64,000 nucleotides of DNA from Streptomyces sp. HNM0574 (lineage in GTDB: Bacteria; Actinomycetota; Actinomycetes; Streptomycetales; Streptomycetaceae). Made by a program: the position numbers and the translations under genes. The DNA is taken from positions 62,001 through 126,000 of the forward strand of contig NZ_JAASAH010000013.1 in the NCBI RefSeq assembly GCF_012726235.1, written 5' to 3'. The notes below the pieces were generated by a model. The model saw nothing but the letters and a program-made list of their open reading frames with translations, made no database searches and had not been told where the DNA came from. Of the stretch, positions 44,252-52,301 are shown one piece after another (position 1 is the first letter of the stretch; each line of letters opens with the position of its first letter).

Positions 44252-44670
44252 CAGAGCACCCCCTTGACGTGCTGGACCTGGGGTGCGCCGCGGGCCGGGA
44301 CGAGGACGCCGATGAGGTCGATGCGTACTCCGCCGCCGGGGACGTTGCCGTACCGGGCGAGCCAGCGTTCGCTGAGCCAGCGGGCGGCGAGCCGGCGCAG
44401 GCGGGCGGCCTTGCGGGGCGAGAGCGCGGCCATGGGGTCCTGGTAGGGCTGGGGCGTCGCGGGGCGCGGCTTTCCGGGTGCCGTGCGGTCGCGGTGTACC
44501 TGCCGGGTTTTGACCTCGCAGATGACGAGGGCGTCGCGGTCGCGGGCGATGATGTCGACTTCGCCGTCGCGGCAGCGCCAGTTGCGTTCGAGTACGGCCA
44601 TGCCCGCTGCGCGGAGCTGCCGGGCGGCGAGATCTTCGCCGTAGCGTCCGAGTGCACGTCGTGCGTCCAT
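44251..44670 (-). CDS. YraN/UPF0102-family nuclease-like protein
   Basis: A 139-residue protein starting MDARRALGRYGEDLAARQL. The restriction endonuclease-like motif appears as GEVDIIARDRDALVICEVKTR (E...D..D...E.K). The family is thought to be a Holliday junction resolvase-like nuclease, but function is unproved. ATG 44670 is preferred because GGAGG lies 8 bases upstream; GTG starts 2 and 3 codons earlier are possible. It forms a coupled unit with comM and dprA. Confidence 0.9.
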   Translation of the reverse strand: MDARRALGRYGEDLAARQLRAAGMAVLERNWRCRDGEVDIIARDRDALVICEVKTRQVHRDRTAPGKPRPATPQPYQDPMAALSPRKAARLRRLAARWLSERWLARYGNVPGGGVRIDLIGVLVPARGAPQVQHVKGVL

Positions 44671-44823
44671 GCGCACCACCTCCGGGCGCCTACGGTGGCG
44701 GCTGCCGGAGCTGCGTGGGGATCTTGGTCGTTTTCTGTGGATGACGGAGGACCTGTGGACAACTCCGTCACCCTCGGCCGGACGTGAGGCAGACTCCCGG
44801 TCATTGCCTTGTCCTGGAGGTGG

Positions 44824-45147
44824 TCAGCCCTTGAAGCCGGAGTCCTCGGGGAGGTCGAGGTCGCTCTTGTTGAGCTCCTCGATGTTCACGTCCTTGAAGG
44901 TGAGCACGCGCACCTGCTTCACGAAGCGCGCCGGCCGGTACATGTCCCACACCCAGGCGTCGGCCATGGAGACCTCGAAGAAGACCTCGCCCTGGACGGA
45001 GTGGACCTGCATCTCGTAGTCGTTGGTGAGGTAGAAGCGCCGTTCGGTTTCGATCACGTAGTTGAACAGCCCGACGACGTCCCGGTACTCCCGGTAGAGC
45101 TTCAGCTCCATCTCGGTCTCGTACTTTTCGAGATCCTCCGCGCTCAT
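44824..45147 (-). CDS. DUF2469 conserved actinobacterial protein
   Basis: A 107-residue acidic protein starting MSAEDLEKYETEMELKLYRE, with AGGGGAA before the ATG. It matches the small DUF2469 family found next to signal peptidase and yraN genes in actinobacteria: YRDVVGLFNYVIETERRFYL and VSMADAWVWDMYRPARFV are characteristic. No catalytic motif is visible and the function is unknown. It lies 58 bases downstream of a signal peptidase gene. Confidence 0.9.
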   Translation of the reverse strand: MSAEDLEKYETEMELKLYREYRDVVGLFNYVIETERRFYLTNDYEMQVHSVQGEVFFEVSMADAWVWDMYRPARFVKQVRVLTFKDVNIEELNKSDLDLPEDSGFKG

Positions 45148-45205
45148 GGCATGTTCCCCTTCAGCCGTGCGTCTCCCCATTGTGCTTCAGCGGTGTCGTT
45201 GTGCG

Positions 45206-45937
45206 TCAGCGGCGTCCCGTGTCCGCGGTCCGTCGCCTGGTGAGGGGGCCGTATGCGGCGCCGCCGAGGATCAGTACGGCGCCGGCGACGACGGCGGTGA
45301 CGAGGAGCCGGAGCGGTCCGGGCTGGGAGGTGCCGCCGGGGAGCTGTTCGAAGCCGGTGGGCGGGGCGAGCATGCCGAGGTCGGCGCTGGGCCAGGCGAC
45401 GGCGTCGACGCGGGCCTGGACGGCGGTGCGGGGCACGGCGCCGCTGTCGCCTTCTTCGAGGTGGACGCGGGAGTCGAGGGAGTCGATGCGGTTGTCGCCG
45501 AGGAGGAAGAGCTTGCCGTCGGGGACGGTGGTCTGTGGGAAGGAGGTCTGTGAGTCGGGTCCCTTGTCCTTCAGGTACGGCTCGTCGAGGGGGTCGCCGT
45601 TGACGGTGACGCGGCCGCCGTCGCCGCAGCAGGCGATCTTGTCGCCGCCGACGCCGATGACGCGTTTGACCATGGGGACGGTGCCCCACAGGTCGTCCTG
45701 GAAGACGACGACGTCGCCGCGGCGCACGTCCTTGCCGTCGATGCGTTCGGCGAGGACCCGGTCGCCCGCTTTGACGGTGGGGTTCATGGAGTCGGTGGGG
45801 ACGCTGTAGGGCTGGTACAGGAGGGCGCCCCAGAGGAACGCGCCGAGGAAGAGGACGCAGCCGAGGGCCACGGCGGCTCCGGACAGCGTGTTGCCGAGGG
45901 TGCCGCGGCGCCCGTCGCCCCGCCCTGACTTGCCCAT
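45206..45937 (-). CDS. Signal peptidase I (fourth of four)
   Basis: A type I signal peptidase of 243 residues from ATG 45937, with GGGAG upstream. One membrane helix lies at about 22-42, the catalytic serine is S50 in VPTDSMNPT, the lysine general base is K91 in MVKRVIGVGGD, and the GDNRIDSLDSR box is present. A second hydrophobic helix near the C-terminus (LLVTAVVAGAVLILGG) fits the two-anchor topology seen in some Streptomyces Sip proteins. It cleaves signal peptides of secreted proteins on the outer membrane face. In Streptomyces the four consecutive genes are called sipW, X, Y and Z; by order this would be sipZ. Confidence 0.93.
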   Translation of the reverse strand: MGKSGRGDGRRGTLGNTLSGAAVALGCVLFLGAFLWGALLYQPYSVPTDSMNPTVKAGDRVLAERIDGKDVRRGDVVVFQDDLWGTVPMVKRVIGVGGDKIACCGDGGRVTVNGDPLDEPYLKDKGPDSQTSFPQTTVPDGKLFLLGDNRIDSLDSRVHLEEGDSGAVPRTAVQARVDAVAWPSADLGMLAPPTGFEQLPGGTSQPGPLRLLVTAVVAGAVLILGGAAYGPLTRRRTADTGRR

Positions 45938-46102
45938 TCCGTACAACTCCCTGGTGGCTCGCCGTAATGATCTGGGCGAACCTTACCCGGGGTACGCCGA
46001 GGGGTCAGCCCGTGATCGACGTCTCGGTCGACTCACGGACTGACCCCTGGTCCGGCCGCGGAACGGCCGGTGGTGCGAGCTGGTGAACGTTCGGAGAAGG
46101 TC

Positions 46103-47170
46103 CTACGGAGAGGTCGCGGAACCGGTGCTTCCGGCCGGAGCGGCACCGGACACGGCGGCCGCCTCGGTCTCCTCGCGGAGCTTGTTGATCAGCCGCTTGC
46201 GCCGCCACAGCACGAGCGGCAGCGCACCCGCGACGCCGAGCGCCGCCGGGGCGCCCGCAGCGGCCTTCGCGGCGATGCCCTTCTGCTCGAAGGTGTCGGG
46301 GACGGGCAGTCCCTGCCAGCGGTTCACGGGCCAGGCGACGACGATGGCGCGGCCGACGACGTCGTCCTCGGAGACGGTGCCGCCGCCGCTGAGCTCCTGG
46401 TGGTAGCGGGAGTCGAGGGAGTCCTGGCGGTGGTCGCCCATCACCCAGATCCGGCCCTCGGGCACCTTGATTGGCCCGAACGGCCGGTCGTCGCAGGAGG
46501 AGTTGCCCGGGTACAGGTAGTCCTTCTCATCGAGCTTCTTGCCGTTGACGCTGACGGTTCCGCCGCGCTCGCAGGAGACGGTGTCGCCGCCGACGGCGAT
46601 GACCCGCTTGATCAGGTCCTTCTCCTCGGCGGACGGCATGAGTCCGATGAAGCTGAGGCCCTTCTGCACGACGGCGCCGAAGCCCTCGGCCTGCGGGACG
46701 GGGGACTCGCTGAGCCAGCCGCCCGGGTCGTGGAAGACGACGACCTCGCCGCGTTCGGGCTTCGAGCCGAACCACGGGGTCAGTTTGTCGACAAGCACCC
46801 GGTCGCCCCGCTGCAGCGTGTTCTGCATCGAGTCCGACGGGATGGAGAACGCCTGTACCAGGAAGGTCTTGATCAGCAGCGCCAGCACGAGCGCGATGAG
46901 GACGAGCAGCGGCAGTTCCTTCCAGAAGGAACGCTGCTGCTGTTTCTTCTTGCCACCGACGGCCGAACTGCCGCCTCCCGCACGGCCGGCGGCCGGATCT
47001 TCTCCGGCGTCGTTGGTGCCCGCGCTGTCACTCACGCTGCTGCCACTGCCTTTCTCCACGGTCCGTGTCCGCCCGCGCGACTCGTCCCGTACCTGGTTTG
47101 CGTCCTGGCGCCCCGGTTCCCGGTCGCCATCGCCGGAACCGGACCGTGCGCCGACCGCCACGTCCCCCAC
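46103..47170 (-). CDS. Signal peptidase I (third of four)
   Basis: A signal peptidase of 355 residues from GTG 47170, where GAGGAG lies 5 bases upstream. A ~80-residue Gly/Ser/charged cytoplasmic tail precedes one membrane helix (86-108), catalytic S114 in SIPSDSMQNT and lysine K188 in LIKRVIAVGGD; a C-terminal helix follows (APAALGVAGALPLVLW). Its coding start lies 143 bases inside the long frame of the preceding sip gene. Codon third positions in this overlap look coding in this frame (about 78 percent G/C). By order this would be sipY. Confidence 0.9.
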   Translation of the reverse strand: MGDVAVGARSGSGDGDREPGRQDANQVRDESRGRTRTVEKGSGSSVSDSAGTNDAGEDPAAGRAGGGSSAVGGKKKQQQRSFWKELPLLVLIALVLALLIKTFLVQAFSIPSDSMQNTLQRGDRVLVDKLTPWFGSKPERGEVVVFHDPGGWLSESPVPQAEGFGAVVQKGLSFIGLMPSAEEKDLIKRVIAVGGDTVSCERGGTVSVNGKKLDEKDYLYPGNSSCDDRPFGPIKVPEGRIWVMGDHRQDSLDSRYHQELSGGGTVSEDDVVGRAIVVAWPVNRWQGLPVPDTFEQKGIAAKAAAGAPAALGVAGALPLVLWRRKRLINKLREETEAAAVSGAAPAGSTGSATSP

Positions 47171-48638
47171 ATTCACTCCTCACACTGCGCTGCCGCCTGC
47201 CCGGAAGCCGGTACAGGCCCACCACTCCCATAACGAGCGGGAGTTCCGCAGGGATCGGGAGCTGTGCCACCTGATTGGCTCCGCCGCTGGCCGCCGTGGC
47301 GCCGGAGGCGTTGGGCACGGAGTCGAAGGCGCCCTCGTCCCCCAGCTGCCGCCAGTGGTCGAAGGGCCAGGCGATGACGACCGCGCGGCCGACGATCAAG
47401 TCCTCAGGCACCGTACCTCTGCCCTTGTCGTCGAGGTGGAACCGGGAGTCGGCGGAGTTCGCGCGATGGTCTCCCATGACGAACACGCGTCCGATGGGAA
47501 CGGTCACCTTGAACCGGATTTCGGAGGGTTTGTTCCCCGGGTGCAGGTACGGCTCGTCGAGCGGTTCGCCGTTGACCTTCACTTTTCCGTCCTTGCCGCA
47601 GCATTCGACGGTGTCGCCGCCCACGGCCACGACCCGCTTGATCAGGTCCTGTTCGTCGTCCGAGGGGAGGAGGCCGATGAAGGTCAGCAGGCTCTTGATA
47701 CCGAGCGGATCGCCGCCCTCGCTCTTCTTCTCCTCCTTCTCCAGCCAGCCGCCGGGGTCCTTGAAGACGACGACGTCGCCGCGTTCGGGCTTCGAGCCGA
47801 ACCACGGGGTCAGTTTGTCGACAAGGACGCGGTCGCCGATGCGGATCGTCTGTTCCATCGAACCGGACGGGATGACGAACGCCTGGACGAGAAAGGTCTT
47901 CAGCACCAGCGCGATGACGAGGGCGACGCCGATGAGGATCGGGATCTCCTTCGTCGCGGAGAGCCGCCGGCGGCGCTTGATCCGCTTGGCGGCGCGGCGC
48001 CGTTCCGCCCGCCCCTGGCCCGCCCTGCGCGTCGGCGGCTCGTCCGAACCGGAACCCGAACCGTCGGGCGTACCGGTGGCCGCGGTGAGCCGCATCGTGT
48101 CCTGGGCGCCGGGCACATGGCTGTCGGCCGGCCCGGGAAACGGAGCAGAACCGTTCCGGCTCACGCCGCCGTGCCCCGGCACACCGGCCGTACCGTTCGG
48201 GGACGTGGCCCCCGCCCCGGCACCGGCGCCGGGAGGCCCGTACGCCGTGGCGCCACCGGGGTCACCGGCGCCGGAGTAGTCGAAGGGCTCGGTGTACGCG
48301 TACGCGCCGGGGTAGCCGCCGTTCACGCCGGGCGCCTGCCCGTTCGTGCCCCCGCCCGGAAACGGAGCGGAAGCGGAGGGCGGCGGCCCGCCGTTGGCCG
48401 AAGTCCCGCCCGGCGCCTGCCCGTTCGGGCCGGGCCCGGGCGGTCCACTCACGGAGAAGCCCGGCGGCCCGTCCGGCGGAAACCCCGGCGGCCCGTTCAC
48501 CGACAGCCCCGGCACCCCGTTCCCGGTACGCCGCGCCCCGTCGGCCGCCCCGCCCGGACCGTAGACGTCGTCCCCGTCCCCGTATTCGCTCGGAACCCCG
48601 TAGTCGTACGGGCGGCGCTGTCCGCCGCGGTCAGCCAT
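47028..48638 (-). CDS. Signal peptidase I with long disordered N-terminus (second of four)
   Basis: A signal peptidase of 536 residues, about twice the usual size. Residues 1-200 are a Gly/Pro/Asn-rich low-complexity tail (GPPGF, NGQAPG, NGGYPGAY motifs) on the cytoplasmic side, followed by a strongly basic stretch, a membrane helix (~233-253), catalytic S260 in VIPSGSMEQT and lysine K334 in LIKRVVAVGGD. After the C-terminal helix (ELPLVMGVVGLYRL) the frame runs on as an Arg-rich tail through the next gene's start. About 21 of its last 55 codons end in A or T, unlike coding sequence here, so the original stop may have been lost. Its start overlaps the preceding gene by 8 bases. Confidence 0.88.
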   Translation of the reverse strand: MADRGGQRRPYDYGVPSEYGDGDDVYGPGGAADGARRTGNGVPGLSVNGPPGFPPDGPPGFSVSGPPGPGPNGQAPGGTSANGGPPPSASAPFPGGGTNGQAPGVNGGYPGAYAYTEPFDYSGAGDPGGATAYGPPGAGAGAGATSPNGTAGVPGHGGVSRNGSAPFPGPADSHVPGAQDTMRLTAATGTPDGSGSGSDEPPTRRAGQGRAERRRAAKRIKRRRRLSATKEIPILIGVALVIALVLKTFLVQAFVIPSGSMEQTIRIGDRVLVDKLTPWFGSKPERGDVVVFKDPGGWLEKEEKKSEGGDPLGIKSLLTFIGLLPSDDEQDLIKRVVAVGGDTVECCGKDGKVKVNGEPLDEPYLHPGNKPSEIRFKVTVPIGRVFVMGDHRANSADSRFHLDDKGRGTVPEDLIVGRAVVIAWPFDHWRQLGDEGAFDSVPNASGATAASGGANQVAQLPIPAELPLVMGVVGLYRLPGRRQRSVRSECGGRGGRRTVRFRRWRPGTGAPGRKPGTGRVARADTDRGERQWQQRE

Positions 48639-49350
48639 GCCCACCGGTCCCGGCACGCAACGAGGTCCACCGGTCGGAGGGCCAGCCGATCCAGTCGGCG
48701 CGGCCGATCACCTTCTCCTCGGGGACGGTGCCGCCGCCGGGGGTGCCGAGGTGGTCGCGGGAGTCGCTGGACTCCGAGCGGTGGTCGCCCATGACCCACA
48801 GCCGTCCCTCGGGGACGGTGATGTCGAACGGCACCGCGGACGGATCGTCGCCGGGGTAGAGGTATCTCTCGTTCACCGGTTCGCCGTTCACGTCGATCCT
48901 CCCCCGCTTGTCGCAGCAGCGGACCCGGTCCCCGCCGGTCCCGACCACGCGCTTGACGTAGTCCGTCTCGGACGGTTCGACCAGGCCGACCGCCGCCCCG
49001 GCCTCCCGCAGCAGACCGGTCACCGGATTACCGTCCGAGGCTTCCTCGTCGACGAAGGAGCCCCGGCCGTCAAAGACCACAACGTCTCCGCGCGCCGGAT
49101 GGTTGCCGAAACCGTAGGCGAGCTTGTTCACGAGGACGCGGTCGCCCACCTCGAGGGTGGGCCGCATCGAGGTGCTGGGGATCAGGAACGGCTGCACGAC
49201 GAAGGCGCTGACCAGCAGGAGCGCCACGAGGACCGCCATGGCGGGCAGCCCAAGACGAACGGAGCGCGACCAGCTCCCCTGCCCCTCGTCGTCGGGGGCG
49301 GAAGAGCGGTCACGCTCCGTTTCGTCGTTGCTCTGCGCGTCGGTGTCCAT
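48631..49350 (-). CDS. Signal peptidase I (first of four)
   Basis: A signal peptidase of 239 residues. A charged N-terminal tail of ~30 residues precedes the membrane helix (35-55), catalytic S61 in IPSTSMRPT and lysine K133 in YVKRVVGTGGD, and the GDHRSESSDSRDH box follows. It lacks a clear C-terminal membrane helix, so it has single-anchor topology, unlike the following three. It lies 72 bases downstream of rplS, probably on the same transcript. By order this would be sipW. Confidence 0.93.
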   Translation of the reverse strand: MDTDAQSNDETERDRSSAPDDEGQGSWSRSVRLGLPAMAVLVALLLVSAFVVQPFLIPSTSMRPTLEVGDRVLVNKLAYGFGNHPARGDVVVFDGRGSFVDEEASDGNPVTGLLREAGAAVGLVEPSETDYVKRVVGTGGDRVRCCDKRGRIDVNGEPVNERYLYPGDDPSAVPFDITVPEGRLWVMGDHRSESSDSRDHLGTPGGGTVPEEKVIGRADWIGWPSDRWTSLRAGTGGHG

Positions 49351-49422
49351 CGGGCCGAAAGCTTATCCGGCAGCCGTGGGACCTCCGACAGCGAGACCTG
49401 CTCGGATCTCGCGGAGACCTGC

Positions 49423-49773
49423 TCAGGCCTCGCGCTTCTCCTTGATCTTCGCAGCCTTGCCGCGCAGGTCACGCAGGTAGTACAGCTTGGCGCGACGGAC
49501 GTCACCGCGGGTCACACGCTCGATCTTCTCGACGATCGGGGTGTGCACCGGGAAGGTGCGCTCGACGCCCACACCGAAGCTGACCTTGCGGACCGTGAAG
49601 GTCTCGCGCACGCCGTCGCCCTGACGGCGGATGACGACGCCCTTGAACTGCTGCACACGGGAGCGGTTGCCCTCGATGACGCGGACGTGGACGTTGACCG
49701 TGTCGCCGGGGCGGAACTCCGGGATGTCGCTGCGCAGGCTGGCGGCGTCGACGCTGTCGAGAAGGTGGGACAT
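49423..49773 (-). CDS. rplS: 50S ribosomal protein L19
   Basis: L19 of 116 residues, starting MSHLLDSVDAASLRSDIPEF. FRPGDTVNVHVRVIEGNRSR, QQFKGVVIRRQG and RRAKLYYLRDLRGKAAKIKE are diagnostic. It sits at the 30S-50S interface. The gene follows trmD in the conserved rpsP-rimM-trmD-rplS order. Confidence 0.97.
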   Translation of the reverse strand: MSHLLDSVDAASLRSDIPEFRPGDTVNVHVRVIEGNRSRVQQFKGVVIRRQGDGVRETFTVRKVSFGVGVERTFPVHTPIVEKIERVTRGDVRRAKLYYLRDLRGKAAKIKEKREA

Positions 49774-49903
49774 GTCCGTCTGCTTTCCTCGCCGATGCCA
49801 CAGGTCATCAGCGGAATGATCGTGATGCTGAATGGGATGCCGTCACGTCTCACGGGCGTCGGTCCCCCTGTGGCAGGGTCGCGCGCGGACGTGAAGCAGC
49901 GGC

Positions 49904-50737
49904 CTATTCTTCCACGGCCTCGCCCGGCCGCCCAAATCGGCCGTCCGTTCCCTGCTGCCAGCCCAGTTCCGCGAGCGTCGCCCGGTCGCGCTTGTCGAGG
50001 GCGGCCGGGTCGCAACGGGCGATCAGGTCCGGGCGGTTGGCGCTGGTGCGGGCGAGCGCCTGGTCCCTGCGCCAGCGGGCGATGCGGCCGTGGTGGCCGC
50101 TGAGCAGCACCTCGGGGATGCCGCGGCCGCGCCACTCGGGCGGCTTCGTGAAGACGGGGCCCTCCAGCAGGTCGGCCATCGCGCCGGGGGCGAAGGAGTC
50201 GTCGCGGTGCGACTCGGCGTTCCCGAGCACCCCGGGCAGCAGCCGCGCGACGGCCTCCACCATGACGAGGACGGGCGCCTCTCCGCCGGCGAGCACGTAG
50301 TCGCCGATGGACACCTCGCGGACGTCGAGCCGCTCGCCGTACTCCTCGATGACGCGGCGGTCGATGCCCTCGTAGCGGGCGGGGGTGAAGACGAGCCAGG
50401 GCCGCTCGGAGAGCTCGACGGCCAGTTCCTGGGTGAACGGCTCACCGCTCGGCGTCGGCACCACCAGCACCGGCCGCTCCCCCGCCGCCTCGGGGCCGTC
50501 GTCCCCGCCGGTGGTGAGGATGTGGTCCAGGGCCTCGCCCCACGGCTCGGGCTTCATGACCATGCCGGGGCCGCCGCCGTACGGGGTGTCGTCGACGGTG
50601 TGGTGCCGGTCGTGCGTCCAGGAGCGCAGGTCGTGCACGCGGACGTCGAGCTGTCCGCGGGCGCGGGCCTTGCCGACGAGGGAGACGTTCAGCGGCTCCA
50701 GGTACTCGGGGAAGATCGTGACGACGTCGATCCTCAC
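49904..50737 (-). CDS. trmD: tRNA (guanine37-N1)-methyltransferase
   Basis: A SPOUT-class enzyme of 277 residues that makes m1G37 in tRNAs to prevent frameshifting. MRIDVVTIFPEYLEPL, the knot elements PSGEPFTQ, RYEGIDRRVIEEY and IGDYVLAGGE, and the downstream RLLPGVLGN motif are present. The C-terminal ~30-residue extension is slightly longer than in E. coli. The GTG start overlaps the rimM stop as GTGA. Confidence 0.97.
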   Translation of the reverse strand: MRIDVVTIFPEYLEPLNVSLVGKARARGQLDVRVHDLRSWTHDRHHTVDDTPYGGGPGMVMKPEPWGEALDHILTTGGDDGPEAAGERPVLVVPTPSGEPFTQELAVELSERPWLVFTPARYEGIDRRVIEEYGERLDVREVSIGDYVLAGGEAPVLVMVEAVARLLPGVLGNAESHRDDSFAPGAMADLLEGPVFTKPPEWRGRGIPEVLLSGHHGRIARWRRDQALARTSANRPDLIARCDPAALDKRDRATLAELGWQQGTDGRFGRPGEAVEE

Positions 50738-51279
50738 CGCGCCGCACCCTCGTCCGGGCCGTCCTCCGCGGGCTCGCCCAGCAGGCCGGGGGGCGGGTCG
50801 ATGACGACGCGCTGCTCGTCCAGGTCGATCTCGGGCACGATCTCGGCCACGAAGGGGACGAGCACCTCGCTCTCGTCCGGGCGCCGGACGATGAGCAGGT
50901 CCTGCGCGGGGAGGTGGGCGACCTCCTCGACGCGGCCGACGGCGGTGCCGTCCGTGGTGACGACGTCGAGGTCCACGAGCTGGTGGTCGTAGAACTCCTC
51001 CGGGTCGTCCGGCTGCTCCTCCGGGTCGACCTCGGCGATGAGCAGGGTGTTGCGCAGGGCCTCCGCCGCGGTGCGGTCCCGCACGCCCTCGAAGCGCAGC
51101 AGCAGCCGGCCGCTGTGCACCCGCCCGGAGGCGATGGTGAGCGGGCCCGTTGCGGCGGGGTCGGTGGCGAGCCGGGCGCCGGGGCCGAGCCTCCGCTCGG
51201 GCTCGTCCGTACGCACCTCCACGGTGACCTCGCCCTTGATGCCGTGGGCGCGGCCGATACGCGCGACGACTAGCTGCAC
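50734..51279 (-). CDS. rimM: Ribosome maturation factor RimM
   Basis: A 181-residue assembly factor for the 30S head that binds S19. MQLVVARIGRAHGIKGEV marks the N-terminal RimM domain, and EFYDHQLVDLDVVTTDG with PFVAEIVPEIDLDEQRVVID marks the PRC-barrel. GTG 51279 is chosen because GGAG lies 6 bases upstream; the frame continues upstream without family similarity. It is separated from khpA by two tandem hairpins. Confidence 0.96.
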   Translation of the reverse strand: MQLVVARIGRAHGIKGEVTVEVRTDEPERRLGPGARLATDPAATGPLTIASGRVHSGRLLLRFEGVRDRTAAEALRNTLLIAEVDPEEQPDDPEEFYDHQLVDLDVVTTDGTAVGRVEEVAHLPAQDLLIVRRPDESEVLVPFVAEIVPEIDLDEQRVVIDPPPGLLGEPAEDGPDEGAAR

Positions 51280-51310
51280 TGTGTTCTCCGTGCTCGTGAC
51301 TGGCGAAACC

Positions 51311-51377
51311 GTCCGGCCGTGCGGGCCGGACAAGCGAACACGGGCCGGGGACGGCGAACTGCCGTTCCCGGCCCGTG
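51311..51377 (-). terminator. Two tandem hairpins between khpA and rimM
   Basis: The first (51,339-51,377) is a 17-bp stem with one G-U pair and a GAACT loop (CACGGGCCGGGGACGGC with GCCGTTCCCGGCCCGTG). The second (51,311-51,331) is GTCCGGCC with GGCCGGAC. They may attenuate transcription after rpsP-khpA, giving less of the rimM-trmD-rplS part. Confidence 0.8.
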
Positions 51378-51397
51378 CCGGTGTTGCATGCTGCGGC

Positions 51398-51637
51398 TCA
51401 GTGGACCTGGTCCACGTCGACGAGGTCGACGCGGACGCCACGGCCACCGAGCGCACCCACGACGGTGCGCAGAGCGCGCGCGGTCCGGCCGTTACGGCCG
51501 ATGACCTTGCCGAGGTCGTCGGGGTGGACCCGGACCTCCAGCACGCGCCCCCGGCGCAGGGTGCGGGATGCGACCTGCACCTCGTCGGGGTGTTCGACGA
51601 TGCCCTTCACCAGGTGCTCGAGGGCTTCCTCGAGCAT
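51398..51637 (-). CDS. khpA: KH-domain RNA-binding protein KhpA
   Basis: A 79-residue protein that is a single KH domain. The GxxG loop is IGRNGRTARALR, flanked by EVRVHPDDLGKV and VRVDLVDV. KhpA homologues bind RNA, often with KhpB, and affect cell division and small RNAs in Gram-positive bacteria. It sits two bases downstream of rpsP, the conserved position, so the two are translated together. Confidence 0.95.
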   Translation of the reverse strand: MLEEALEHLVKGIVEHPDEVQVASRTLRRGRVLEVRVHPDDLGKVIGRNGRTARALRTVVGALGGRGVRVDLVDVDQVH

Positions 51638-51639
51638 CC

Positions 51640-52077
51640 TCAGGCCTCGGTCGACTCGGTGGACTCGGCCTCGGCCTCGTCCGCCTTCTTGTCGGCCTTC
51701 TTCGCCTTCTGCGTGATGGCCTCGCCCTTGGGCTCGTCACCGGCCGCCTTGGAGACGGACTCGAAGAGCGTGGAGTAGTCGGGCTTCGGCTCGGCCGTCT
51801 TCATCGGCTCGGGGGCCGGCAGACCCTTGAACTTCTGCCAGTCGCCGGTGACCTTGAGGATGGCCTCGACGGGCTCGGTCGGCTGCGCGCCGACACCCAG
51901 CCAGTACTGCACGCGCTCGGAGTCGAGCTCGATGCGGGAGGGGTTCTGCACCGGGTGGTACAGGCCGATCTCCTCGATGGCCCGGCCGTCACGGCGGGTA
52001 CGGGAGTCGGCGACGATGATGCGGTAGTGAGGCGAACGGATCTTGCCCAGACGCTTCAGCTTGATCTTGACTGCCAC
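51640..52077 (-). CDS. rpsP: 30S ribosomal protein S16
   Basis: S16 of 145 residues, starting MAVKIKLKRLGKIRSPHYRI. The domain RRDGRAIEEIGLYHPVQNPS and YWLGVGAQPTEPVEAILKVTG is complete. A ~55-residue Lys/Glu/Ala-rich C-terminal tail is an actinomycete-type addition to the ~80-residue core. It is first in the translation cluster; its promoter must lie in the 224 bases upstream. Confidence 0.97.
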   Translation of the reverse strand: MAVKIKLKRLGKIRSPHYRIIVADSRTRRDGRAIEEIGLYHPVQNPSRIELDSERVQYWLGVGAQPTEPVEAILKVTGDWQKFKGLPAPEPMKTAEPKPDYSTLFESVSKAAGDEPKGEAITQKAKKADKKADEAEAESTESTEA

Positions 52078-52301
52078 GGGTGTGGTGTCTCCTGGTCTTG
52101 ACGTGGGTGGGCACCGAAGTTGCCGCGTGGGGTTGCAGAACCCGAGTGCCCGATGGACGCGTCAGCCGGAGGAGAGAGGGGTCCTGTGCGACTGTCGAGT
52201 TCAGCTGGCCATGATGCCACACATGGCCGAATGCGCCGAACCTGATCCCCCGCTCCCCCGGCCCTCCACAGCCCGCGCTCCCGCCCGGTGACGGCGGCGG
52301 T

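Noticed and set aside
49393..49424. Two 11-bp direct repeats GAGACCTGCTC 21 bases apart at the end of rplS
   Set aside because: Short, the second overlaps the rplS stop region, and I see no partner elements; probably chance.
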